From contig NZ_LNCD01000092.1 in assembly GCF_001542405.1 (NCBI RefSeq), positions 28,269 to 92,268 of the forward strand: a stretch of 64,000 nt of DNA, in the 5' to 3' direction. Shown here one piece after another: positions 34,968 through 44,137 of this stretch; positions within the stretch are counted from its first letter, which is position 1, and each line of letters begins with the position of its first letter. The position numbers and the translations under genes were made by a program. The notes under the pieces are model-generated. The model searched no databases and was not told the origin of the DNA. It saw only the letters and a program-made list of their open reading frames with translations. Source of the stretch: Rhizobium altiplani (GTDB lineage Bacteria; Pseudomonadota; Alphaproteobacteria; Rhizobiales; Rhizobiaceae).

Positions 34968-35687
34968 GTGTCAATTTACTGTTGGAAGTTTATACGGGTT
35001 ATCGCATTTGCACCTGCTGCTGCGATCATGCTGGCCGCGCATAGCATATCGGCGCAGGATTCGTTCACCACGGTGCAATGGCCTAACACGCCAACGGCAC
35101 GGATTGAGGCACTTGCGATTCTGCAGACCTTGAATGCAAATCTCCTGAGTAATGCTAGCGCCACTTTGACGCTCGATCGCTGGTGTGCCGGACACAAGCT
35201 CGCACCGCTAGGTTCTAAGATCGTTGCACAGCGGGTTCGCGGCCGAGACAAGCCCGTCGATAGCCGCATCCGAGAACTTCTGGCGGTCGGCCCCGACGAG
35301 CCCATCGCCTACCGACATGTCCGCCTCGTTTGCGGCAATCGCGTCCTTTCTGAGGCCGACAATTGGTATGTTCCGGCAAGGCTGACAATGGACATGAATA
35401 AAGCGTTGAATACGAGCGACGTCGCCTTTGGCAGAGCCGTCCAATCTCTTAATTTCACCCGCACAAATCTATCTTCCAATTTGCTGTGGTCCCCTCTTCC
35501 AGAAGGATGGGACGTAGAAAAGGAGCTACCGACACCCGCAACGGGATCATCTCTTGTACTACCGCCCTTTCTTCTCGAACATCATGCAGTGCTGAAGCTT
35601 CAGGACGGCACTCCGTTCAGTGCGCTGGTCGAAAGCTATACGAGCAATGTACTGGACTTCCCTGCTCCACCTCTGCTTGCCCACTAG
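34968..35687 (+). CDS. Secreted protein with chorismate-lyase-like sequence
   Basis: A GTG start at 34968 follows AAAGGATG. The 239-residue product has a signal peptide (cleavage near SISAQ, residue 29) and a domain with RIRELLAVGPDEPIAYRHVR, LSEADNWYVPARLT and FGRAVQSLNFTR. This pattern reminds me of the UbiC/chorismate-pyruvate-lyase fold, but as a secreted protein it probably has another function. It is divergent from nodM, and the nod box between them points away from it. Identity as an enzyme is unproven. Confidence 0.6.
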   Translation: MSIYCWKFIRVIAFAPAAAIMLAAHSISAQDSFTTVQWPNTPTARIEALAILQTLNANLLSNASATLTLDRWCAGHKLAPLGSKIVAQRVRGRDKPVDSRIRELLAVGPDEPIAYRHVRLVCGNRVLSEADNWYVPARLTMDMNKALNTSDVAFGRAVQSLNFTRTNLSSNLLWSPLPEGWDVEKELPTPATGSSLVLPPFLLEHHAVLKLQDGTPFSALVESYTSNVLDFPAPPLLAH

Positions 35688-35975
35688 CTGCCCATTAGCG
35701 CTACGACCAAAAGCGCAGCGCCCGGGACGGTATTTTCGATCGACCGTAAGACAGCGTCGCCGTTGCCGAAGCTCGTCGGGGGCGTTTGTACCCGGCGAGC
35801 TTGCAGGGGTCGGTCCTATTCGGTGTTGTCGATGGGCGCTTGACGTTGGTTCGCTCCTTCTCGGTCTTCGTAAAAGGACCGTTCTTGAACCTTGCGGCGA
35901 CCTCACTCTCATCAACCTGGCGACCCAAAGCCAGCCGCCGTTCGACGCGTCCATAATAGCGCCGAGACTGAACGA
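35688..35975. other. Non-coding spacer before an IS110 remnant
   Basis: No gene is seen. Short frames have fluctuating composition. The sequence grades into the transposase remnant from about 35980. Confidence 0.35.
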
Positions 35976-35979
35976 GTTG

Positions 35980-36240
35980 GTGAAAGCAAACGGGGCGGGC
36001 GGGTATCTTGTTGCGGTGACGCGATGATGCGATCCCTGCTGTACGAAGCAGCGCAAGTCCTGCTTGTAACCATTAAGAAATTGTCGTGGCTAAAAAGCGT
36101 GGGCGATGAATATCGCCAAACGCCGCGGTAGGCAAAAGGCGGTTGTAGCCTTGGCCCGACGGCTTGCGGTGATCATGCATTGCATTGTGGAGTGACGGAA
36201 CCGAATTCTGCTGGACACAGGAGAGGCTGCCTGTTGCTGC
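35980..36240 (+). mobile_element. IS110-family transposase remnant (C-terminal)
   Basis: One plus-strand frame reads GDAMMRSLLYEAAQVLLVTI then KKLSWLKS. After a frameshift near 36100 it continues MNIAKRRGRQKAVVALARRL and AVIMHCIVE before a stop. This is the conserved end of an IS110/IS902-type transposase. The preceding catalytic domain is absent. It separates the nodM region from the nodO-like gene. Confidence 0.7.
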
Positions 36241-36816
36241 GTAGTTAGCAATCAGGGTAACGAGAAAAAGGAGACAAGAAGATTTCGCCGCCGGTGGAAA
36301 GATGTCCTTCGCAGGACGACGGATGGTGAGTTCGCGTGGTTGTTTAGTACGGTCGTTTTTTGCGATCAGGTCGCCGATTAAATTGTTCCGCCTCATTCTT
36401 CTGGTCCCATAGTGTGAGGGCCGCACAGTGGATCCCGGAGAGAAGCGCGATACTGCGAAGACATCAATAACCGTAGCTACGGACAGTCAGAAGGTGTTTG
36501 ACCTCACCACGCCGAACAGAGAAGACAACCCCATCAATACAGTCCCCGATGTCCCAGTGACGGACGGTGATTTGCCGTAACCTTGTCAGTCGACCAGTGG
36601 GTGCCCGGCCGCACACTTAACGGCCTCGGAAAGACAGTAACCGGGCGTGGAGCAAAAGACGCTTAACAATCATTCGCATTCAAAGAGCCAATTCACGACC
36701 TGACCACAAATCGTGCCAACGTGACAAACCCGATTTGAGAACCAGCCGTAGAATCGGATCGAGCTTTTTAATCGGCACCACGGGAGGCCAACGTTGTTCT
36801 TGATGTGCGCTTAATC
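36241..36816. other. Non-coding spacer upstream of the nodO-like gene
   Basis: About 570 bp with no supported gene. The left part may still belong to the IS110 flank. The right end leads into the degenerate nod box. Confidence 0.4.
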
Positions 36817-36863
36817 ATCCGTTCCGTCGATGCTTTGTATTCAAACAGAGAATTTCACAGAGT
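36817..36863 (+). promoter_or_regulatory. Degenerate nod box upstream of the nodO-like gene
   Basis: The plus strand has a perfect first half (ATC-N9-GAT, ATCCGTTCCGTCGATG) and, at the same spacing as in the nodM box (second half beginning at position 23), ATTCAAACAGAGAATTTCAC, where ATC and GAT have become ATT and AAT. AAACA and ATTT remain. It ends 66 bp before the nodO-like start codon. It is either a weak nod box or one in decay. Confidence 0.55.
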
Positions 36864-36928
36864 GGGTGGTCGCGGTTATAGGGAGTCCCGTAATAACCAA
36901 ACCTAGTAACATTAGGAGCTTTAGAAGC

Positions 36929-37737
36929 ATGTATTTGGGAACAGAATCCAATGATATCATCGAGGGCAGCAATGGTAACGATATGATCGTTGGCAAAGGT
37001 GGCGATGACAAGATCTACGCTCGTGCGGGCGCCGACCGCGTGTTCAGTGGAGGGGGGACGACCATGTGATCGGTGGTCCGGGCGGCGATCAAATCCATGG
37101 CGATGACGGTAACGACATTCTCTCCGGCGACAATGGGCACGACCAGCCGCGCATCATTAGTCACGACGACGACTATATCGATGGTGGAAGAGGCAATGAC
37201 ACACTCTTCGTGGGGGACGGTAGGGATTCGTTGGCAGGAGGCGAAGGCTCCGACACGTTCGTTTTCCAGTTCCACAATCCGACGCCGGGCACTCCAGAGC
37301 CGGGGCTTTATTTTGGGCCAATCCCGGAACCGGTATCGACGATCCTGGATTTTAACCCGGCTCAAGATACTTTCGCTTTCGATGTGAAGGGATTGGGCAA
37401 CGATAATAGTGGTGCGAACTTTATCAATCACGCCGACCTTCAGGCGGGTTCCACCGTTGATACCTTCTATGAGGGCAAGGCCTCGGGTGCGAGCGGTGAA
37501 CACGTCGTGGTAATCACAGACCAGAGTTTCGCCAGCGGGTCTGACGCAACGAGCGCTATATCCGGAGAGAGCGCCGGCGACATCATCGTCTACCACAACG
37601 CCGATACCAGGACCGTCGATTTAGCGTATGTTACTTCGCCTAATCACGTGGATGTCTTCGCCCACTTGTCGGAAGTAGGTAGCGTCTCAGACCTGGCTAA
37701 CATGCACCTTACCCCCTCCGACTTCACCTTTGTCTGA
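36929..37737 (+). pseudogene. nodO: NodO-like RTX calcium-binding protein, frameshifted
   Basis: The ATG at 36929 follows AGGAG. The first frame encodes MYLGTESNDIIEGSNGNDMI and further GGxGxD repeats to FSGGG, then stops at 37067-37069. Past a G6 run (37052-37057) the sense continues one base out as DDHVIGGPGGDQIHGDDGND and runs to 37737, ending LTPSDFTFV. One extra G would give a single protein of about 269 residues, close to NodO (about 284) in size and layout: N-terminal RTX repeats and a C-terminal type I secretion signal. NodO is a secreted, pore-forming nodulation protein. As sequenced the gene is split. Confidence 0.78.
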
Positions 37738-37829
37738 TCGCAGGATGCTTGGGCGGGTTCGCGCGCCAAGCCTCCAGTTGCTGCGTCGCTTCCGCTTGTT
37801 CAGGTTCCCGCGTCGGGAAACCGCGGTTA

Positions 37830-38060
37830 GGCCGCGAAAATCCTTTGCATGATCCGGTGTTCGACGGTCGGCCTATCGCCTTGTGCCGGGTTGACGCTGC
37901 GCCTCCAGCTCGTATCCGCTTCAGCAGCCGACGCACCTGTCGCAGCGTCAATGACTGCGACAGGGTACGGGCTTCCTTGCGGCACATGGCACCATTGAGG
38001 TTCTCGTAATCGTCCAGCGGCCGGTGCATAGGCGATGTCACGTTGCCGTGGGGAGGCGGT
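37830..38060 (-). mobile_element. ISNCY-like transposase remnant, parts out of order
   Basis: The minus strand reads HRPLDDYENLNGAMCRKEAR then TLSQSLTLR, resembling the C-terminal part of ISNCY/IS1202-type transposases. It runs straight into QVRRLLKRIRAGGAASTRHK then AIGRPSN, resembling their N-terminal helix-turn-helix part. The order is reversed relative to an intact enzyme, so the remnant is a recombination or deletion product. Function is lost. Confidence 0.5.
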
Positions 38061-38273
38061 CGCGTTTGATCAAAGCGGGGCGGGCCAGTAGCCATGCGTC
38101 ATCGCCGGGGCTGCCAGCAAGTGGCTCCGGCCGCAACTGAGAATCCCAGGCGGTCACGGCAATACTGTGAGTTGCCTCGAACGAACGTTTGATTAGCCTC
38201 CGAACGTTGGCAGGTTCAAGCCTCTTGCAGGTGATGCAGGAGCCTTAGCAGGTTAGGAGCTGCATCATTATGC

Positions 38274-38477
38274 TTACTCCGATTGAGCGTGTTCGATCTT
38301 GAGAATGGCTTCCTCGATCGACGCCACGCCGAGCAGCACCAATGCATCGGCCAAACAACGCTCTATGTCACCGATACTTCGGCCCTCGATTATGGCAACC
38401 TCTTCAAGCGTGCGGCCCTGTTTCAGCCGCCGAAGCGAGTTCATTTGCAGGGGGCAAAGGGGCAATGTGTTCGCCAT
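38274..38477 (-). CDS. Small helix-turn-helix protein (LuxR C-terminal-like)
   Basis: The ATG at 38477 is 6 nt after GGAG; an adjacent in-frame ATG is at 38480. The 67-residue product starts MANTLPLCPLQMNSLRRLKQ and continues GRTLEEVAIIEGRSIGDIER, a LuxR/GerE-like helix-turn-helix without a sensor domain. It ends EEAILKIEHAQSE. It probably binds DNA, but a target cannot be named. It stands alone between mobile-element debris and the ABC transporter cluster. Confidence 0.65.
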   Translation of the reverse strand: MANTLPLCPLQMNSLRRLKQGRTLEEVAIIEGRSIGDIERCLADALVLLGVASIEEAILKIEHAQSE

Positions 38478-39242
38478 CATCCTCTCCAAGCAATTTATAA
38501 GAATTCATGGAGGTCTCGCGCCGCTACCACGTGGCCTCGCTCTCGACCGCGGCTGCGCATGTTCATGACTTTCGCTATGGCGCGCGAAGCGTTGGGATGA
38601 AGAATGGCCACTAGAGATTTACCCCGTGGCCGGCGAGGAGGATGGGCGCTAAGCCGAGCTGCGGCACGACCGGTATAGAAAGCCGAGAGGGAAACGGCCG
38701 TCGTCGAGCAGGGATCGACAACAGCCGAGTGAACCTAATGGCAGGCGTTGATGCCCCTCCCAGGCCAGGAGCCACGTTGGACTTTCGGCTATTCTCCGGG
38801 GTCCGAATGGCGGTGAGATTTCGTTTCCGGCTGGTTCCATTATAGAACCGTTGATGCTGCTCGATAGCTGGCATCATCGCAAGATCACCTCACGAACGCG
38901 AAAGGCGCGTTAGCTCCGATCCGTCGGGCGCCTGTCATGCCCACAATCACACGATTGATTTCCGGAGGCTTGTCACTGATATGCAAAGCGGAGATAAGCT
39001 GGATGACCTCCTGATCGGACGGTGAGCGACGATGATGCAGACGCAGGAAATCCATCGACGTTGGCGTGCGGAACGTTTCCGTCCAACGGGAAGCCTTTCG
39101 AAGATCTCGCCGGGGTGGCCAGTCGTGCGTGCGGCACGATCCGATGCGGCAACCGGTTGCCTGCGTATACATAGGGCAGAACCGGTGGCCTCCTGTTAAC
39201 GAGGAAACGCAGACACCACCGCCATCTATAACTAACGGACCT
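38478..39242. other. Intergenic region, no clear gene
   Basis: About 765 bp. A minus-strand frame at 38885-39316 contains SDQEVIQLISALHISDKPPE, which has some protein character but no start signal or recognised family, and it overlaps the end of the ATPase gene. I treat the region as non-coding or decayed. Confidence 0.4.
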
Positions 39243-40307
39243 TCAAAGTCGAACACCTGTTTCCTTGTCGAATACATGCACATGCGGCGCCTGAATATCG
39301 ATTTTGACTGCATCACCTGTTTTAGCCTGGAGGAAGCCCGGCACGCTTGCAGTGAACTTGCCAGCCGCTGTATCGATGTTTACATGGGTCGCCGGCCCGA
39401 CCGGCTGAAGCATATGCACCCGGCCTTCAAGTCCGGTTTCACCGAGGCGAACGTGCTCCGGCCGAACGCCGAACTCCACTGGTCTGCCGACCTTGAAATT
39501 GCGTGGAGCAACGTTCACCGGAAGCGTCTGCTCGCCGGCACGAATGAACATAGATCCGTTTGCTTCGGCTAAAACCCCATCGAGGAGCTCGATCTGCGGG
39601 CTCCCGATAAACGAAGCGACGTAACGGGTGGCCGGTCGTGCATAGATTTCCTCGGGGGTGCCAAACTGCTCAACGCGCCCGCGATACATGACGGCGATCC
39701 TGTCCGATATCGACATCGCCTCTTCCTGGTCATGGGTCACGAAAATCGAAGTCACGTTCTGCTGCACATGTAGTTGCTTGACTTCCGTGCGCATCTTTAC
39801 TCGGAGCGAAGCATCAAGGTTCGAGAATGGCTCATCGAACAAGAAGATACGCGGCTCTCGAATGAGGGCGCGGCCGATCGCTACTCTTTGTTGCTGCCCC
39901 CCGGAGAGCTGCGCTGGAAATCTCTCAAGTACATGGTCGAGTTCCAGAGAGGCTGCAAGTTTCTGGACCTTCTCCCGGATCACTGATGCGGCGACGCCGC
40001 GCATCTTCAGCGTAAACCCGATATTCTGCGCAACTGTCATATGCGGATAGAGCGCATAGTTCTGGAACACCATCGCCACGTCGCGCTCGACCGGCGACAA
40101 GTCATTGACACGTCTTCCGCCAATCAGAATGTCACCGGAGGTGCTGTCTTCAAGGCCCGCGACCATGTTGAGGGTGGTGGTTTTGCCGCAACCGGACGAG
40201 CCCAGAAGCGTGATGAATTCGCCTGCCTTTATATCAAGATCGATATTGTGGCAGACTTGGAAGCTACCGAAGCGTTTGGAAACCTCTTTCAACCTTACGT
40301 CAGTCAC
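39243..40307 (-). CDS. ABC transporter ATP-binding protein (MalK/UgpC type)
   Basis: The 354-residue protein has Walker A GSSGCGKTTT, the signature LSGGQQQRVAIGRAL, Walker B IFLFDEPFSNLD, the switch His in FVTHDQEEA and a C-terminal TOBE domain. It is the last gene of a binding protein-permease-permease-ATPase operon on the minus strand, 3 bp after the permease stop. It belongs to the CUT1 class. I recall a comparable set on pNGR234a (y4oP-y4oS), but did not check this. Confidence 0.93.
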   Translation of the reverse strand: MTDVRLKEVSKRFGSFQVCHNIDLDIKAGEFITLLGSSGCGKTTTLNMVAGLEDSTSGDILIGGRRVNDLSPVERDVAMVFQNYALYPHMTVAQNIGFTLKMRGVAASVIREKVQKLAASLELDHVLERFPAQLSGGQQQRVAIGRALIREPRIFLFDEPFSNLDASLRVKMRTEVKQLHVQQNVTSIFVTHDQEEAMSISDRIAVMYRGRVEQFGTPEEIYARPATRYVASFIGSPQIELLDGVLAEANGSMFIRAGEQTLPVNVAPRNFKVGRPVEFGVRPEHVRLGETGLEGRVHMLQPVGPATHVNIDTAAGKFTASVPGFLQAKTGDAVKIDIQAPHVHVFDKETGVRL

Positions 40308-40310
40308 TGT

Positions 40311-41159
40311 CTATCCTTTCATCATGCCGTCGGCGAAACCGCGGATGATCTGGTCCCGGAAGATTGTTGCGATCACGATGACGGGCGCGACGCTGATCAC
40401 GGCAGCCGCCATCATCTGCCCGAACACTGTTTGATATTGTCCCGCAAACTGGGCGATCGCGAGCGGCACTGTTTGCGCGCTCTGTCGTGTCAGTATCAAA
40501 GCGAAGAAGAATTCGTTCCACGCCTCAATGAACGCGAACACGGCGGCTGCTCCCATAGGGGGGATCGAAATCGGCAAGATGATGTACCAGAACGTTCGCA
40601 GTACACCCGCGCCGTCGACGGCTGCTGCCTTTTCGATCCCGACGGGAATGCTGAGGAAAAATCCGCGCAAAATCCAGATGACGATCGGGAGGTTGAACGA
40701 CAGATAAACGACGCCCAAGGTCAGCACGCTGTCGATCAGGCCCAAATAGCTGATGATCAGAAACAGCGGTATTGCAATCGCGATCCCCGGCAGCATCTGT
40801 GTTGCAAGAATGATAAACCCGAGCGCATTCGAAAAGGGAACGGACAGGCGAGCGAGCGCGTAGGCTGCCGGTGCTCCCAAAGCCAGGGCGAGTGCCGTGG
40901 AGAACAGCGAGACGATGAGCGAGTTTACCACGCCACGCCCGAGCGCAGCTGCAGATGCCGCCACGGTGACGAAGTTGTCGACCGTAAAGTTGGATGGCGA
41001 AAGATCCGGTGGCTGGGCGATCAACGCACTTTGTTCCAGCAGGCTCGACACAATAAGCCATACGATCGGTGCAATTGACCAGACAACAAACACCGTCAAC
41101 CCGAAATAGACAGCGACCCTTTTGACTGGCCCGCCGTTGCGATAGGCCTGAAAGCTCAT
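40311..41159 (-). CDS. ABC transporter permease (MalG family)
   Basis: The ATG at 41159 (MSFQAYRNGGPVKRVAVYFG) overlaps the stop of the preceding permease by 4 bp, so I prefer it to the upstream in-frame start at 41195. The 282-residue protein has six membrane segments and the EAA loop GIEKAAAVDGAGVLRTFWYI. It is the second permease of the CUT1 importer. Confidence 0.9.
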   Translation of the reverse strand: MSFQAYRNGGPVKRVAVYFGLTVFVVWSIAPIVWLIVSSLLEQSALIAQPPDLSPSNFTVDNFVTVAASAAALGRGVVNSLIVSLFSTALALALGAPAAYALARLSVPFSNALGFIILATQMLPGIAIAIPLFLIISYLGLIDSVLTLGVVYLSFNLPIVIWILRGFFLSIPVGIEKAAAVDGAGVLRTFWYIILPISIPPMGAAAVFAFIEAWNEFFFALILTRQSAQTVPLAIAQFAGQYQTVFGQMMAAAVISVAPVIVIATIFRDQIIRGFADGMMKG

Positions 41160-42058
41160 TTTGCACCTGCCGTGGGCTTGGGTTTGAGGAGCCACAGATA
41201 GCCAATGGCAAGCATGAACGTCAGGATGAAGATGACGTTCGCGATTGCCGCGCCGTAGCCGATATCAAGGAAATTGAACGTGACCCGGTAGGCCAGGAAA
41301 TTCAGAAGCACTGTTCCGTCAGCGGGGCCCCCACGCGTGAGAACGAAAATGATGTCAAATACCCGTAGCGACCAGATCGTCTGGAGGATCACTGCAATCC
41401 CGATAGCGTCCTTGATGGCTGGCAGTGTGATATAGCGAAAGCTTTGGAAGCTGTTTGCGCCATCCATGTACGCTGCCTTGTGCAGGGCGACAGGCACCCG
41501 CTGGAGACCCGCCAGCATCAGGAGTGTGACAAAAGGTATAGACTTCCATACGTCGACGAGAAGCAGGAAATTCAATGCACTGAACGGCGTCCCCAGCCAG
41601 ACCTGGTAGCCATCAATCAGCCCAAGTGTCTTTAGCAGGGCATTCAAAACCCCGTAGTTGGAGTTGAGAATCCACTTCCACAGCACGGCGTTGGCCACCG
41701 GGGCGATTGCCCAAGGGACAACAAGCAATATCTTTAGAAACCCACTTCTGCCCTGTGGCTGGTTCAAAAGCAGCGCAACGCCCAAACCGATCCCGACAAC
41801 GAGGATGACCTCCATTGCGGAAAAGTAAAGCGTGTTTAATGCGGCGTGCTGCAGACCTTGGTCAGAAAACATCTGCCTAAAGTTCGCCAGTCCAACCCAG
41901 ACCTGATCGAGTTTGCCGGCTCTGAGCTTGACGTCATGGAGCGCGAGCAATGCCGACCTTACGATCGGATAACCAAGGATCCCGGCTATGACGATTAGTG
42001 CAGGCGCGATAAGAACAACGCCGACCATCTGTCGGCGTTTCTCGAATGTTGTGGCCAT
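41156..42058 (-). CDS. ABC transporter permease (MalF family)
   Basis: The 300-residue protein has six membrane segments (the first at VGVVLIAPALIVIAGILGYP) and an EAA-like loop (LHKAAYMDGANSFQSFRYIT). It follows the solute-binding protein gene after 20 bp and overlaps the next permease. Confidence 0.9.
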   Translation of the reverse strand: MATTFEKRRQMVGVVLIAPALIVIAGILGYPIVRSALLALHDVKLRAGKLDQVWVGLANFRQMFSDQGLQHAALNTLYFSAMEVILVVGIGLGVALLLNQPQGRSGFLKILLVVPWAIAPVANAVLWKWILNSNYGVLNALLKTLGLIDGYQVWLGTPFSALNFLLLVDVWKSIPFVTLLMLAGLQRVPVALHKAAYMDGANSFQSFRYITLPAIKDAIGIAVILQTIWSLRVFDIIFVLTRGGPADGTVLLNFLAYRVTFNFLDIGYGAAIANVIFILTFMLAIGYLWLLKPKPTAGAK

Positions 42059-42078
42059 CTATATCACCTCTGGGGACA

Positions 42079-43368
42079 TCATCCGCGACGTTTGACGATC
42101 GCCGTCACCAGATCGTGCGCTTCAGCAATGGCCTCCATAGCCGTCTTCTGTCCTTGCAGCGCCTTCTGAACTTCAGTGCCAATCGCCTGCGTTACCTCGG
42201 TAAAGTCTGGCGTGACAAAACTCTCATAGGGGTGTTGCGCCTGCTCAAGCACCACCTTTGCGATCGGCAGTGCCGCCTGGACCTCCGGATCACCCAGGAC
42301 AGACAGTCGAGACGGCAACCACCCGGTATCGAGTGCCTGACGCTTCTGAATTTCTTTTGACATAAAGAACTCAACCAGCTTTCGGGCCTTGTCAGGATGT
42401 TGGCTGGCATTGCTAATCGTCCAGGCGTCCGTGCCGTCGATCGAGGCGGAACCTGCAGGGCCCGCAGGAAGTATCGTAGCGCCCATCTTTCCGACGATGT
42501 TCGACTGTTTGGGATCCTGCGCCGTCGCCCACATAAATGGCCAGTTCATCATCATCGACGCGCGACCGGATGAGAAGACGTTGGTGGCGTCATTGATCCC
42601 GGCGTAGGAGATCGAACCCGGCTCGGTTCCGGCCGCCTTCAGATCGAGCATCATCTGGAGAGCATCGACGCCGGCATCACCTTTAAAGACCGGCATGCCG
42701 TCTTCGCCGTACATCGTACCGCCAGCCTGCTGCAGAAATGCCATCCAGTAGCTCGCGGCCCCGCCGATGCCGGCCGCCTCCGCATAGTTCGAGACGTAGC
42801 CAAAACGTCCGTCGCGGGTCAACTCTTTCGTAAATCGCTTGAAGTCGTCCCAATTTTTTGGGGGCTCCTTGATACCCGCCTGTTCAAGATGCTCTTTGTT
42901 ATAGAAGAGATTGAGCAGCGAGAGCGTGAAGACGGTTCCATAGCGCTTGCCCTTCCACGTGACCGTCTTAAAACTGGACTCCGGAAGGTCGGCGATCAAT
43001 TCGGCCGGGAGATCGTCGACGAAAGGATAGAGGAAGCTTTCGAACTCGGGGACCCACGCGCACATGTACATGATATCCCAAGGTGCGGATCCCGATGCGA
43101 AGGCAGTTGCCATGCGGTCATGAAGTTGCGGCCACGCCAGCATCTCATAGTTTACGGACGTCGCATTTGCCGCTTTCCACGCTTCGAATGCCGCCTCAGC
43201 AAACTTCGCCGCTCCGGGAGGAGCGGGATCTGGCGGTAGCGGGCCGAACACAGACAGTTCGGCGTCTTGCGCCTGCGCGTAGCGGCCGAAAAGACTACTG
43301 GCCGTCGCCGCAGCAACAGCGGCTCCGGTAGTCTTCAGAAGGTGACGACGAGAAATGATCGATTGCAT
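42079..43368 (-). CDS. ABC transporter solute-binding protein, Tat-type signal
   Basis: The ATG at 43368 follows AAGGGG. The 429-residue product starts MQSIISRRHLLKTTGAAVAA with a twin-arginine signal (SRRHLLK) and cleavage near AQAQD. The family 1 solute-binding fold follows, with RYGTVFTLSLLNLFYNKEHL and TDAWTISNASQHPDKARKLV. An upstream in-frame start (43494) would spoil the signal peptide. Two palindromes (43563 and 43593) in the promoter region match those of the DeoR regulon. The ligand is probably a sugar derivative. Confidence 0.88.
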   Translation of the reverse strand: MQSIISRRHLLKTTGAAVAAATASSLFGRYAQAQDAELSVFGPLPPDPAPPGAAKFAEAAFEAWKAANATSVNYEMLAWPQLHDRMATAFASGSAPWDIMYMCAWVPEFESFLYPFVDDLPAELIADLPESSFKTVTWKGKRYGTVFTLSLLNLFYNKEHLEQAGIKEPPKNWDDFKRFTKELTRDGRFGYVSNYAEAAGIGGAASYWMAFLQQAGGTMYGEDGMPVFKGDAGVDALQMMLDLKAAGTEPGSISYAGINDATNVFSSGRASMMMNWPFMWATAQDPKQSNIVGKMGATILPAGPAGSASIDGTDAWTISNASQHPDKARKLVEFFMSKEIQKRQALDTGWLPSRLSVLGDPEVQAALPIAKVVLEQAQHPYESFVTPDFTEVTQAIGTEVQKALQGQKTAMEAIAEAHDLVTAIVKRRG

Positions 43369-44137
43369 TGGTTGAACCCCTTTTCTTGTTGAATTTCGGG
43401 CCGGGAAGAGAATCTTTTGGTGAAGAGAATCTTTTGGTATTGAGCGCGCCCTAAGGCTGACTGAACACCTTACGCGCAGGCAGTGACAGCCCACAGACTC
43501 TCCTGGACAGTTTCATGCTCCGCTCCACCATCACTGGCCTCCCCAGTTGCCAACATATGATATGCACGTTCGCGTGCAGTCAAGTCTAAAAATGCGCGAT
43601 ATCGTGCGATGCAACTTTATAGGATCTTATCTACGCGCGCACTCGCACAAATGGATTGATGGATGTAGGACCTTCATGCTTGGCGTTACTGCGAGCGCGT
43701 GGACCTAGATCAGACTAGGGACATTTAGCCGAAATGCCGTAGGTCGCGTAACGTCCGATATACTTTGATAAGCTCCGCTCGCGGGAAGCAAACACCGGGT
43801 CAACGATTCTCGTATGCCGGCTGGCCATCGCCGTGAGTTTGGCCCCTCGAACGCCTCTCGTCGGGGAATAGTTATGCCAGCGGCGAACAAGATTGCCAGG
43901 CGATCCAAAAGAGGATGATGTGCCGATCTGCTGCAGGTTGTCATAACTGTTGCACGAGATCGTGCAGCCGGTCTCAACATGCACCATACTCGAAAGACAA
44001 GGTATTCGTTTCCGCGCCCTGAGCGCACGCGGTGCGTGATCCGCCCCCCAACTGCCCCCCGAGGAAGACGTCTTGTCGTTTGCGGTGATTAGCTGGAGGG
44101 CTAGTATTCGTACAGCACACATTCGACGTGGCGAATG
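43369..44137. other. Promoter region of the second ABC operon
   Basis: Between the SDR gene and the binding-protein gene, about 770 bp show no supported gene; the frames at 43705-44122 have no start signal and irregular composition. The region contains the operator pair at 43563-43608. It gives the transport genes a promoter separate from the catabolic genes. Confidence 0.5.
43563..43608. promoter_or_regulatory. Operator pair, DeoR-type palindromes
   Basis: TGCACGTTCGCGTGCA (43563-43578) is followed by GTCAAG, and 30 bp from the first start comes TGCGCGATATCGTGCG (43593-43608). The pair has the same layout as 51885-51929, including the GTCAAG between the sites. It is likely the control site of the ABC operon. 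Confidence 0.7.

Noticed and set aside
37015..37596. 193-codon minus-strand frame opposite the nodO-like gene
   Set aside because: It is the antisense shadow of the RTX gene; its composition mirrors the repeats and it has no ribosome binding site.
38885..39316. Minus-strand 143-codon frame overlapping the ATPase end
   Set aside because: It has no start signal, mixed composition and overlaps the ATPase gene by 74 bp; kept only as a remark for the intergenic region.
43705..44122. Two overlapping minus-strand frames downstream of the SDR gene
   Set aside because: They lack ribosome binding sites and known families, and the region serves as promoter for the ABC operon.
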